From contig CP071494.1 of assembly GCA_017354895.1 (NCBI GenBank), positions 124,001 through 188,000 on the forward strand: a stretch of 64,000 nt of DNA, written 5' to 3'. This DNA is from Podospora comata (taxonomy: Eukaryota > Ascomycota > Sordariomycetes > Sordariales > Podosporaceae). The stretch's first letter is position 1; every line of letters begins with the position of its first letter. Both the position numbers and the translations under genes were made by a program. Shown one piece after another: positions 11,979 through 22,664 of this stretch. Below the pieces are notes generated by a model. The model did not search any database, was not told where the DNA came from, and was given only the letters and a program-made list of their open reading frames with translations.

Positions 11979-14946
11979 CTAGTACTCTTCCCCTTCATTT
12001 ACACAAGTGATATGAACCACCGCCCCCCCGTAACACACGCTGCCCAGCTCGCAGTTTCCCCCCGCTGGCACTTTGAACATGCCATTCGGGCCCAATGAAA
12101 ATTCCTGACCACAGAGCTTCACTTTGACGATACCCTGGGCAACCGAACAAACCCTCGTCCTGGGCTCTTCCTCTTGGACACTGCCTGGGGCCGTAGAGGG
12201 CCGCCAGTGGACACTGCTTCCCGGCTGGATGGTGAGCAGCTGAAAGGAAATAGTTGGGGTCAGAGGAAGAGCAGACATCGAAGAGTGGGCGAGATAGGTC
12301 GAGGAGACGGCCACATCTGCATGACGTGTGTCGTCAGCTTCCTGGTGCGCAGAGAGGAATAGAAGTAAGAACAGGATCAGAGGTTGACTTACTCTCGGAT
12401 TTGTCTCCCGTCCCTACCCGGATACGGCCGGGGGCAATCTCCCAGTCTGACATTGTGTAAGGTGGTACAACTCCCCGCGATGGGGAAGAGGCAGAAGAAG
12501 AAGAGGCAGATGACAATGGCAGTGCACCCCTTCCTGATCGTTGCGGCCTTGCCCCAACAGAGGCTGGAGTTGACTTGGAGGTCTTCGAGGCTGTTGATGC
12601 TGACCGCTTCGCTGCCGAATGCATGGGCCGAGAGACGGCTTGGGCAGGACCTTCTGGAGCTTGCTGAGTTGGGCGTGTCAGTGACATAGACTTGGACAAC
12701 CGTCCAGATTTTCTGGTGGATGTGATGCTCTCCCTTAGGCCTTGGGCAGTGCCGCCAACACCAGCCTTTGTCAGGCATTCTTGTGACACTTGGGCCCTTG
12801 CTGCTCGTGATGATACCGGAACGCCACCTTTTCCTTTCAAGGATTTACGGGTGGGCAAAGCGAAGATGGCTTCGTCGCTGCCGCTAGCTCCTGAAAAGCC
12901 ACCTTTACTTGGCCTGGTATTCGGTGCTTCAGTAGGCCTAGTTTCTTTTGAAGAGTGGAGGCCACTGCTCGCGGTGGGTGTGTTCTTGTCATGTAAAGGT
13001 GTTTTTGCGTGTTGATCAGGGAGATGAAAATGTCTGGACGACGTGTTGCTACGGGCAGGCAGGTCAACGACAAGAAAACTGTTTGACCGTCGTCCAGGCG
13101 TGTTGCAGGGGTTAGGAACTGACACCGGTGTCTCTTTGGGCCTTTTGGGGGTCACATCGGACAGGGGAACTCTTTTCTCCGTCTTCTTTCTCCTTCCCGG
13201 TTGTCGAGGAGGTGCTTTTGGGGGGGCAGTTGCTGGATCGAGTGGTTGGCGAGAGATAACCAGCGCGGGCATTCTCCCTGTCCCAGGATCAGGGAGTTTT
13301 CGCTTCCCGAGAATGGACATGGTGCCATCGCGGTTATCGTTGAGTAAAAGAGCCCGGTGACTTGCCTGGAAAGAGGTCAGCAACATCACTCCTCACAAAA
13401 ATCACGGGCACAGGTGGGTAACCAACGCTGAAATGCCCACCAAGGGCCCAGGCCTCCGGAAAAACAGTTTGACAATCCCGAATTGGACAAATCCATGGAT
13501 ATGATTCATTGATTCGTGGTTCGTATCCCTCAGGGAAAAGGGCACCGGCTCCGGGAATCCTGCGTGTTTCGCCATCCCATGTGCCCCTCCACTGAGAATA
13601 ATGCCGCTCACCACACATGGTGATGGGACTAGTCTCGCTTGGCTTTGCAGCTTTGTCATTGACGCTCTTGCAGGTATCCCGTTGTCGAAACTCACCATTC
13701 GGGAGAGTGGGAACAGGGATAGCTGTCTCTTCCAATGTCCGCGGTTGGTTACCTCTAACCTCCTGCTCGGTCTTGGCCTCTTTGGCCCTTTTGAACCGCC
13801 GCTGTGTTTCGCCTTGAATGCGAAAATCGTCTTCTGACCTTGCATCTCCATTGCCGCTTTGATCGCTGGTATTGTCACTGTCTATCCTGACAACTTCTGG
13901 CTCAGGCACTTGTTTAATGTTGACCTTGGGTGGGCTCGCCAACCGCCACGCAGAGACCGCCTTTTCCTGTCGGGGAACTCCAGCTCGTGAGGGCGGCGTG
14001 ACATGTCTCGCGTTCGAAACCAACAAGGGAAGCTCGCCATTTTCATGCCCGTTGGAGTCATGTGAGGCACGAGCAACTTGTTTCCCGTCATCTGTCGCGG
14101 CTGTTGAGCCGGTGCTGGTGAAGGGCCGTTGTCGTTGTGGAGAGCGGGATTGGTGTACTGGTGACTTTCTGGCCCAAGAAAGACTAGAGGTTGGTAGAAT
14201 GAGTCTTCTAGTTGGCCTTGGACTTGGATCACCTAGCTCATCTAGTTGACCAAGTTCGTCTTCGCTGTTTTCAAGGGCGATGCGCTCATATTGACGATGC
14301 GACACGTGCGGAGATGGAGATGGAGACCGCAAGAAATGTGGAAGCAATCTTCGTTTGGGAGCTGGGAAGATTTCAAGGGGGGCTTCGAGGTTCCGTTTCT
14401 TGGTGGCGCTTGTTGAGGAGAGATGAGATTCGTTGTCAGGGCTTTGCCGGTGCTGGTGAAGACCAGTTCCTACCTCTGGTCTGGCATAGGTTGGCCCACC
14501 CCTGATCCCAACATAAGATGCCGTCCGAAAAGCAACAGGAGCTGGTGATTTGGAAGGGCCCCGAGGCTGCAGCTTGTTTTTGAATTGTTCATGCGCGTCG
14601 CCTTGTTCTACCAAGGCGACTAGACCATGTCAGCCAGTCCACCGCTTCAACACATCTACAGGACAGGGAAATGGTATTTACCTTGTTTCTGCTTCTGTGG
14701 GCTTCTGCTCCTACTCTGGGCACGGCCGCTGCCTCTGTCGCTGCTGGCCCTGTTCCTCTCACGGGCCTGCTTCAAGATCTTTTTGTTATACCTCAGGTTC
14801 TCGTTGCTAAAAACAACCTTCTTGCGTGCTGGCGTTGATGGACCAGACTCATGTTCTTCCGGCTCCCCAGAAGAAGGAACAGAGAGTTGTGGACTGCCAC
14901 CGTCGGCGGCGCCACTACCGGCTCTCGTAGGCGTCTGAGAAGCCAT
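11979..14946 (-). CDS. C2H2 zinc-finger protein with C-terminal Mif2/CENP-C-like cupin domain
   Basis: I assemble four exons: 14946-14682, 14619-13427, 13365-12393 and 12316-11979, giving 922 aa. The introns are 62, 61 and 76 nt. A basic, Ser-rich N-terminal half leads to one zinc finger with ligands C466 and C471 (CPIRDC) and H484 and H489. The second intron lies exactly between the two histidines. It has an unusual GTTGGT donor but a good CTGAC branch and TTTCCAG acceptor. Beyond it comes NDNRDGTMSILG, then a disordered basic stretch, SDWEIAPGRIR, and a cupin-like domain (about 811-922) with GPNGMFKVPAGG and AVVHITC. This resembles the Mif2/CENP-C cupin, so a chromatin or kinetochore role is possible but unproven. 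If the middle intron is not spliced, the region would read as two tandem genes only 13 bp apart, which is less likely. Confidence 0.78.
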
Positions 14947-15220
14947 GATGTGCCCGGGACTGTACATGACGAGACTGATGAATCATGAAGGACCAGAAGG
15001 TGGGCACAATGCAAACCTGTTGTATGCGAGATGTTGTCCCTATCGGGCTCTTCACATTCCAATACCCCGTCCTCTTGAGTCCCCTGCATCCAGGTCCGCA
15101 AAATGCTCAACAAGGGGAGGGAGGGAATGAGACGCATGCCAGTAGAGTATGCTCCCACTTCCCTCTCATGCTTTACTCTTGACAATAATGTACATTTCAT
15201 TTCCTATCATTACAGATAGT

Positions 15221-16389
15221 TCACGCCTCAACCATTCCGGAAGCGTCTCCTCCCTTCGCAGCAGCACCAGCCTTGACCTTGGCGGCAAACGCGCGTCTCT
15301 CGGCAATCCTCTTCTCACGGTTTGCCCGCACACGAGCCTTGTATTCCTCCCTGAGCTGAGCCTTGGCAGCCTTGCGCTTCTTGATGGCGTTGAAGCTGCA
15401 CATTCTCTTTCTACGACGCAGGCGGAACTTGGCCCTTCGGGAATCCATCTTTTCCGATCCTGGGATGGTTCCCACGTCACCCACCAGGCGACCAATCTCC
15501 CAGTTGCTCTCACGATAGCTGTAGTCGTCCTGCAGTCTCAACACACGCGTGTTCATGCGGATCTCGGCCTCCTTCTTCAGGCGCTCCTTTTCCTTCTCGG
15601 CGGCGGCTTGTTGCAACCGTCTCTTGTGAAGCTTGTCCTTGATGAGGGCGGAGATGATCGAGTTGCCGTCCTTGAGGGGTGTCTTTTCGGGCTCTCTGAC
15701 GGCGGCCTCGACCGGTTCTGGAGCCGTCTCCTCTGGCATCTCTATTTGCGGAAGACGAGTAACTGCTAGGGGAATGCCGCTGGGCGAGAGAGCATCGGGG
15801 GTGGCCGGGGCCTCTTCGGTCTTGCGGGGGACAGCCACCAACCCGAGTTTCCTCCGGCGGGGGGCGCCCGGGGGATAGGGGAGCTTGTCTTCACGGTTGA
15901 AGGTGACGCCAATGTATTGGCGTGTTGGGTGACGGGCGGGATCGCGGTAGTACTTGACGTAGCCAGCAACAGCGGCGTGGATGGTGTGGTCTCTTCCGAG
16001 GATTGTGTTCTCGCCTGGGTGCCATATTGTACCACGCTGCTTGTAGATGATGTTGCCGGGAATGACATATTGATCTAGCGGGCGCCAGAGATTAGTTACC
16101 GGCGCAGTCTCCCCCGCTCCATAGCCTCCTGCTTTTTCGTCAACATACCACCAGTCTTTTTGGCGCCCATCTTCTTGGCTATTGTCTTTTTATTAGGGAT
16201 CCTGTAGGCACCCTGCGACTTGACCGAGGCATAACGTGTTCCCTGGAGGGCGGTATTGGTCTGTTGCAGCGTGATCCTTAGCCTTGTGAATCGCTCTTCG
16301 AGACCGGCGACAGTAGTCGTGGTGGTGGTGCCACGCAAAGAGGCAGCAGCCCCCCTCTGAAGGGGCCGCTGCAGCTGTACGAAGCTCAT
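15221..16389 (-). CDS. MRP7: Mitochondrial large-subunit ribosomal protein bL27m
   Basis: Exons 16389-16149 and 16074-15221 (74-nt intron, donor GTATGT, acceptor CGCTAG) give 364 aa, close to the yeast protein (371 aa). The N-terminal part looks like a mitochondrial targeting region with Arg, Thr and Ser and few acids. Mature bL27 sequence starts at [18 protein letters not shown]. The intron falls in KKTG/DQYVIPG, and the rest of the domain follows ([20 protein letters not shown]). The long basic, helical C-terminal extension, rich in KR and RRK, is the fungal mitoribosome-specific part. Confidence 0.94.
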
Positions 16390-16787
16390 TGGAACCTCTC
16401 TGCAGCGGACTGGTCACGGCCAATCGCACGCTCACTGCTGGCAGATCGGTGAGGCAAAATGACGGGGTCGGTTGGTGCGGGACTGACGGGCGACGACGGT
16501 GTGGTATAAAGTATTTCCTGGACCTTGTCCGTAGCTTGCTCGGCACCGGTGGGTGACTTGCCGGGGTGCAAGTTTTCCATGCTTAGTCAGCATCCAGGTT
16601 CCTGCCAAGACCTTTCCAGAGCCAACCAGTTGGTTACTGATAAGATAAGACTAACACACCAGCTGTCCGAATCCATGGTGACCTCAAACTCCTGATCCCT
16701 TCAATGGGGAGATTGCGCTATTCGCATTGAACATTAGAATCCTCCCCTTGACCACTCGCACTGCCCATCAGTGCCTACACGTTCGAC
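16390..16787. promoter_or_regulatory. Divergent promoter MRP7 / LCL2
   Basis: About 400 bp separate the minus-strand ribosomal protein start from the plus-strand LCL2 start, so both promoters must lie here. No specific element is identified. Confidence 0.5.
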
Positions 16788-17253
16788 ATGCGCTCCCTTA
16801 GTTTGATTCTGCTCGCCCTCGCGACCATGCTCACTCCCATTTCGGCGCAGTTTGGCTTCTTTGACCAAATGTTTGGCGGCGGTGGTGGCGGCGAACAGGA
16901 GCAACATCACGGTCACGGTCATGGCGGGCACCAACGACAACAGCAGAATGCGCCAAGCGATGGGGCAGGATATCGCGCCCAGTATGCCCGTCTTCATTGC
17001 GACAACTACCTCTGTCCCGATACGCTTGGTATGTTGCCATTTCCAACATTGTCAGCCTACCTTGTGGGATTGCTCGCTAATCCGTCTTTTAACAGCCTGT
17101 GTACACTTCCCCCATCACTGCCCTTGCCCCTGGCCTGCGCACGAAGAAAAGGTTGAACTGGCTGAGGGTCAAAGGATATGTGTGTCCCACGGAGGCTTCA
17201 AGGCCGGAGAGGCGGCGAGGAAGGTCGAGTTAGCCCGCAAGGGGCTGCTCTGA
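16788..17253 (+). CDS. LCL2: LCL2-family secretory protein
   Basis: Exons 16788-17028 and 17096-17253 (67-nt intron, donor GTATGT, acceptor AACAG) give 132 aa. The first 20 or so residues ([20 protein letters not shown]) are a clear signal peptide. Then come a Gly/His/Gln-rich linker and the conserved Cys-rich core [16 protein letters not shown] and HCPCPWP. The end, [15 protein letters not shown], is the family's typical C-terminus. Yeast Lcl2 is linked to chronological lifespan and ER-associated degradation, so a role in the ER lumen is likely by homology. Confidence 0.93.
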
Positions 17254-17597
17254 AGAATGACCATAGAGCAGAGACACAGACACAGCACGGGTCGCGCCAT
17301 TTCTCACAACTAAATGGCCTGGCGCAAACAGGACAGGCATGGAGCGTAACTGGTGCGCTGGGAATTGGAGTAAGGTAGTTGGCATGGGTCATAGACAGTG
17401 GCCATATACAGCCTGAAGAACAAAGAAGCGCAACGAAAGCAATGGAATTAGACCGTCAACGATACCTCCCTGCCCTAGAGACAAGTTGAATATGCATAGA
17501 ACCACCATTTCTCATGTCCAGCGTGCCTACGCCAAATGCTCCCCGTCATGATTCATCTCCACAGTCCCGCCGTCGAGGACAGCGAATCGCAAAAAAA

Positions 17598-17632
<35 letters not shown>

Positions 17633-17676
17633 AGAAAACAGAAAACGAATAAGAGACAAATAACGCTTGCAATTGT
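17254..17676. other. Convergent 3' region with poly-A tract
   Basis: Lies between the 3' ends of LCL2 and GLC8. It contains a pure A run of about 31 bases starting near 17599, preceded by a shorter one. Read on the minus strand it is a poly-T downstream of the GLC8 stop. It is prone to length errors in sequencing. Confidence 0.6.
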
Positions 17677-18681
17677 TTATAAACCTCCCTGGGTTCCTGC
17701 AGTAGGCACCGCAGGAACCGGTGGCGCCTTCTTGGTCTCATCGTCATCCTCGTCGTCTTCTCCTTCGTCAGCATCCTCCAGGTCCTCAGGATGCCCCAGC
17801 AACGAGGCCACATTCTTCATCTCGTAATGCTTCTTCCTGAGCTCTTCGAATTTGCGATGCTTTTCCCTCTCCTCGGCGCTCATACCCACCAAATATTCTT
17901 CCCCATCCGTGTCATGCATGCTCCCGTTACTGTCCACGTGCACCGCCCTCGGTCTCTTGCTGGCCAAATCACCAAACTCGTGCTCGGGCACCTCCTCCTC
18001 GGGCTCACCCAGCGACAGGCCGGGAATGTCATCCTCTGTCGATCCTAGAGTCCCACCGGTGCCTGTCTTGCGCTTGGAGCCGTGATGGGTAGGGGATACG
18101 CCGTCGACACGGTCCAGATCAATCCTGCCTGGGTCCAGCGGCTCCGGCATCTCGACGTCGTCGTCGTCGGAAGGGTCTTCGGATGGGTCATAATGCTTGG
18201 CGTAAGGGGTCTTGGGCTCGTTGATTTTCATGGTGGCAGTGCGCTCTTGCTCGGTGAGGTAGAGGTTGGCCTCGTCCCATTTGAGACGCTGACTCTGCTC
18301 TTCCGAGTCGCCCCCATGGGCCAATGATGGTGTGCGGGCACGAAAGACGCCCGGACGAGTGCCGGCCGCAGACGAGGAGCGGCGGTGCCCGGCATTGTAT
18401 TGCGTGTTGACAATGGTGAGCTCTTTGGCCTCCTTGGGGGTGAGGGGATGGTCAGGAGTGTGGCTGTGTGGGAAGCTGGGAGTCGGCTGGTCGACAGGCG
18501 AGATGGGAGGGGAGCCGCGGTACGAGTTCTTCAAGATGCCTATTCTCAGAGAAAGATGGTGATTAGTAGGGGACTGGATATAGAAGCGCAGGGCAAGGTA
18601 GGTAACTAGGAAACAGGACATACCTTTCGGTCGCGGAGCATTGTGGCTAGGCGGGGTATGGGATGTCGGGCTTGTCGACAT
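17677..18681 (-). CDS. GLC8: Protein phosphatase inhibitor 2 (IPP-2 / Glc8)
   Basis: Regulator of protein phosphatase 1. Exons 18681-18624 and 18539-17677 (84-nt intron, donor GTATGT, acceptor AATAG) give 306 aa. Three hallmark segments occur in order: RPKGILKNSY near the N-terminus (the intron lies inside it), LKWDEANLYLTEQER, and KINEPKTPYAKHYDP, whose TP site is the regulatory phosphorylation position in the family. A later helix (EREKHRKFEELRKKHYEMK) fits the PP1-docking helix. The C-terminus is acidic. The frame extends further upstream, but the chosen ATG puts RPKGILKN at the usual distance. Confidence 0.93.
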   Translation of the reverse strand: MSTSPTSHTPPSHNAPRPKGMSCFLVTYLALRFYIQSPTNHHLSLRIGILKNSYRGSPPISPVDQPTPSFPHSHTPDHPLTPKEAKELTIVNTQYNAGHRRSSSAAGTRPGVFRARTPSLAHGGDSEEQSQRLKWDEANLYLTEQERTATMKINEPKTPYAKHYDPSEDPSDDDDVEMPEPLDPGRIDLDRVDGVSPTHHGSKRKTGTGGTLGSTEDDIPGLSLGEPEEEVPEHEFGDLASKRPRAVHVDSNGSMHDTDGEEYLVGMSAEEREKHRKFEELRKKHYEMKNVASLLGHPEDLEDADEGEDDEDDDETKKAPPVPAVPTAGTQGGL

Positions 18682-19456
18682 GGCTCGGCGCTTGTTTGCT
18701 GTCCTTGTGAGGTCTTGGTCGGCTTGAATGTGCGTGCGGGTTGCTGAGTTGGAAATAAACAGCTCGTCGTCGTAGATGATGGAATAGGGCGGGTTGTCTG
18801 TCTTTGACTGGTGAGTGGCAGTGGCCAGTGGCTGGCAGCGGCATGGGGGGTGGCCGTTGCTCATGAGAGGTGGGGTGACACTTCTCCCTAGGTGGGGTCA
18901 TCTGCAGCTGCCAAGCCTTTCGATGGTCCTACCAGGCAGTTGTCAACGGCCATTAGGTACCTACTCACTGTTTTCAAGAGCCTTGAACCTTGAGCTCGAC
19001 GATCAAGATACCAGTTATTCATTCATAGATAGTTAACAGGCTAGATCGCTGCTGTCTCTCAGTCTGTGTTTCTTTTGGAGGTAATCAGAGCTTCCTCTCC
19101 TTACAAGGTATGTACAAGCATGGTGGCTACGTCATTGGGCCCTCGACGCATACATAATGTACATAATGTACCAAAAATGGCCTGGCGAGAGCCCCGAAAT
19201 ACGTCATACCCTAATGCTTCCACAGCGCCCTGCTCTTCCGGACACCAGAAAAACTCATGAACTTAAAACATTACTACTATATATTATATACACATAAAAC
19301 TAGTGTGTGTAGATCCGTATCTGGCAGCCACCCCGCCTGTTTCCGTCAACTTCCATAGTTGTTGGTGTACGGGCTGTCAGTATAACCCTTCCCTCCGTCA
19401 CTCATAAGGCATCACACCATCAACAAAGCACGCCCTTCTCGCATAAATCAAGATGA
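18682..19456. other. Intergenic, no gene seen
   Basis: Contains the GLC8 promoter and the 3' region of the transporter gene. Small AT-rich patches occur near 19260-19310. No coding evidence. Confidence 0.5.
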
Positions 19457-21342
19457 CTATGCCGCCTTCCCCCCAGTTACTTTGGCATCATCTGACCCCC
19501 TCTGGGCTTGGAGTCTATCCACAAGCCCGTCGTTGATTTCGTCCTCAAAGACGTCCACCTTGGTGGAGGAAAACTTGCGGGCGCTGACTCCCTTCTGGAA
19601 GAGAAGGTCCAGCTCTGCAAAGGAGCGTCCGGTTGGCTCTGGTACCCGGAAGTATGTGTAGATGATGCATAGGAAACACGATCCACCCCAGAAAAAACCG
19701 GCATAGTTGGCCCAGTCCCAGGCCCCTGGGTTCAGCATGTATGGGGTGAGCACCCCAGTGATGATGCCCACGATAATACTGTCATTCGTCAGTATGAGAC
19801 AAGTGTGCGTGAAAGCTTGCACCGGGGGTTACTCACTAGAGAACACGGCCAAGGGCAACAGTTTTTATCTGCAGCCGTCTGGTCGAGATCTCGCTGACTA
19901 GCGAGTAGCACACAGTTCCAACAGTGCTTTGATACGTGAGAGCCCATCCGAGCATGATGCTGCCCGTCGCAATGGCGCCTTGCTTCCGCTGCTCTTCGGG
20001 TACCAGTCCGAGGAAGCCAAGAACCATGAGCATGACGAACAAGCCGCACAGCCCGTACAGGTAGAGCGACCGCCGACCGATGCCACGGCTCATCAGAAAC
20101 CAAGCGCTGAATACACCCACCATGTTGATTCCATACTGACCGAGCGCAAACCCGTAGGCTTGTCTTTCGCCCAGTCCGGCTTGCTTCAGAAAGTAGGTCG
20201 AGTAGTTGGAGAAGGAGTTGCCGCTCAGGTTCTGGATGGCCCACACCATGCAGACAATCTCTGTCCGTCTCAGGTCATGTCCCTTGAAACAGTCCCAGTA
20301 GCTGGCGCCGGCCGTCGTCTTCTCTTCCAAAGCCGTCGTGTGCACCATCATGTCGACTGTCTCGTCGGCGTCAAAGTCCACCTCCCGATTCAGACTGGTC
20401 AGACGCAGCAGGGACTTTTTGGCCTCGTCCAACTTGCCTTGTCGAACGAGCCACCAGGGACTTTCGGGGGCAAAGAAGATGCCCACGGCGAGGGGTAACG
20501 GCCACATCCACTGCAGCGCGTAGGGAATCCTGTAGGCCCATTCGTCCCGCCTGTCCAGCATGGACATGATGACTCCGATGCCGATGAGCTGGCCCAGTCC
20601 CCAGCAAAAGTTGACGTAGGTTGTCAGATAGCCTCTCATAGCGACCGGGCACACTTCGGAGGCGTAAGTGATGGTAAGAGTCTGGAAGATGCCCCAGGGC
20701 TACGACCACATCATTAAACTGTCAGCGTCTCTTGCTCCTCCTGCGATCCGGGGCAACCTTACCACACCGCACAGAATCTCGGCAGCCAGGAGAGTCTGAA
20801 CATTCTGCGCCGTGAAAAAGAGAGCAATCCACCCGTTCAAAACCATCAAGGATGCGATGACGGTCCACCGGTAACCAAACCGCTCAGACACCCAGCCATT
20901 GATGAGCAGTCCGATCAGTTCACCAACCATGGCGCCATTACTGAGACCGGCCTGCCACGGGGCCGGCACCTCCCACTTCTCGCTGTTGGGCAGCTGTTCC
21001 CCGTACTTTTGGTTGAATTGAGGAAAGGCGTCTGCGGGAAAGCCCTTGTGGTCAGCCAGCCGCCTTGCATGATGAACGGAGCGGGCACCTACAGAAGTTG
21101 TTGACAAGGCAAATGTCATATCCCTCCATGACAATGCATGTCGAGATGAGCAGGCTCCAGGCGATGGCCTTGGGATACAGCTTGATTCCCTGCAGCAACG
21201 TCATGTTTTGTTCCTTTTCCGTGGCCATCCTGGCACCGTGGATCACGCGGTCGGCCGCCGTGAAATGGCCAGCACCCTTCTCATCGCCAGCCGCGGCCTG
21301 AGAAGGCGTGGGCTTGTCATCCGAAGCCATACTGGACGCCAT
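19457..21342 (-). CDS. MFS sugar transporter, maltose/alpha-glucoside or hexose type
   Basis: Exons 21342-21093, 21031-20763, 20699-19837 and 19778-19457 (introns 61, 63 and 58 nt) give 567 aa, with hydrophobic segments fitting the usual 12 helices. Sugar-porter signatures seen are MEGYDICLVNNFYAFPQF in the first helix region, NGWVSERFGYR, PESPWWLVRQGK after helix 6 and RVPEPTGRSFAELD after helix 12. The opening block (TLLQGIKLYPKAIAWSLLIS) resembles fungal maltose/alpha-glucoside permeases. The exact sugar cannot be told. It is divergent from the Zn2Cys6 regulator, a pairing common in fungal uptake clusters. Confidence 0.92.
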
Positions 21343-22417
21343 GGTGTTGGGTATAGAAGAGTTGGAGCTACCAAAGAACGACGAGCTCGCTCACATGAAG
21401 GAGCAAAGGACTTTTTAAAAGTCGCGTGCCTTCGCCGCGTTGACTGCCGATCCATTTTCATCCATCGCCCCCTGACTTTGCACAAACTCCACGGAAAAAT
21501 AATTCACAATCCAATCGCAGAGGAGCCCAGGTGTGACGCTGTGGAGTGTTTGGCAGGTTACAGCGGGGTAGATAGACTGGATAGAGTTGCAGACTCGCAT
21601 AGGCATGGAACCTGGAGCCCCCTGCCATGATTCAATCCGAGCATCTGGTTCCTAGCTGCCCCTTGTGCCCTTTTCCAGACAGAGATGCGTGCTGAAACAT
21701 ATGTTGGGTACCTGGAGGGAGGCATTCAACCTGGAGGTACTGGGCCAATTTTGACCAAGGTAACAGTCGGGCGCCGTTTTAGACTCTATGTACCTGCGCT
21801 CTGTTAGTGTTGAGTGTCCACCCGATGCCCAAGGTAAGGTGCCATGCCTCCAGGCCCTAGTATAGAGTGAATGTGTACCTGGGTAGGCGTCTGTCACGAC
21901 TGCGGCGGTGCGTGGGAATGCAAAGGGAAAGGGGAAGAAGGATGGGAGATAAAAGATGGAATATGGAAGATGCAAGATGGCAGTGCCATATGGAGAGCGC
22001 CGTGGCGCCCTTCCCCGCATCGTGATTCGGGACCCGATCGAGAAACGCAGACTGATGCCAGGTGGGATGGAGGTGCAGCAGCCAGCCCAGTCTGACTTTC
22101 TTTTTTTACTTGTCACAGACATATCTGCTTACATTAGGTCCATCATCAATCTTCCACGGTTCTTTCCATCTTCCATTTCTTTGCCCAGACCACTACTTGC
22201 ATTATCGCCCCAGTCTGCCACTGCTGTTGGCAGCTGCAACAAGCCTGTAATTCCATCTCATCGGGCGCCATTTCCCCTGGCTGGGTGAGGATATCAGCCA
22301 CAAACCACAAGTCGCGCGTGTGTGCAAGCTCGGGTCTCGTATTGTCAAGCTTCTCTTCTCTCCAGCCTTCTCTCGCAGTTTCTCTCGCTCGACAAATTCC
22401 ATTCTCAACAACCACAA

Positions 22418-22455
<38 letters not shown>

Positions 22456-22664
22456 TACTCCACCTCCCCGTCAGGATCTCCTCTCTCCACTCTCCACCCT
22501 CCACTGCCCACGGCTCCACCGTCCCGCCCGTCGCACAGAGCCGAGCATGCTTGCGCTTCTCCTGCTGGTGTGAGTTTCGGCTTTCTCGCGGCCACCGACA
22601 GCTGGAGCCCAGACAGAACCCTCCCGTCCCGTCCCGCCTCCGATCGCCAGTGCTGTGGGCTGGC
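21343..22664. promoter_or_regulatory. Divergent promoter: transporter / Zn2Cys6 factor
   Basis: 1.3 kb between divergent starts. The right part is probably a long leader for the regulator and contains a (CAG)n microsatellite. No third gene is supported. Confidence 0.5.
22421..22450 (+). repeat. (CAG)10 microsatellite in the leader of the Zn2Cys6 gene
   Basis: Ten perfect CAG units preceded by CAA-rich sequence, about 215 bp upstream of the chosen start. An upstream frame would translate it as poly-Gln or poly-Ser, but that frame does not join the coding exons. Confidence 0.9.

Noticed and set aside
13334-13389. Two tandem genes on the minus strand separated by 13 bp
   Set aside because: A 61-nt intron here completes a C2H2 finger and keeps frame through to the cupin domain, so one gene explains the data better.
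17599-17629. Poly-A run as a possible retroposed mRNA tail
   Set aside because: It lies between two convergent intact genes with no intronless copy or target-site duplication nearby; a simple homopolymer is enough.
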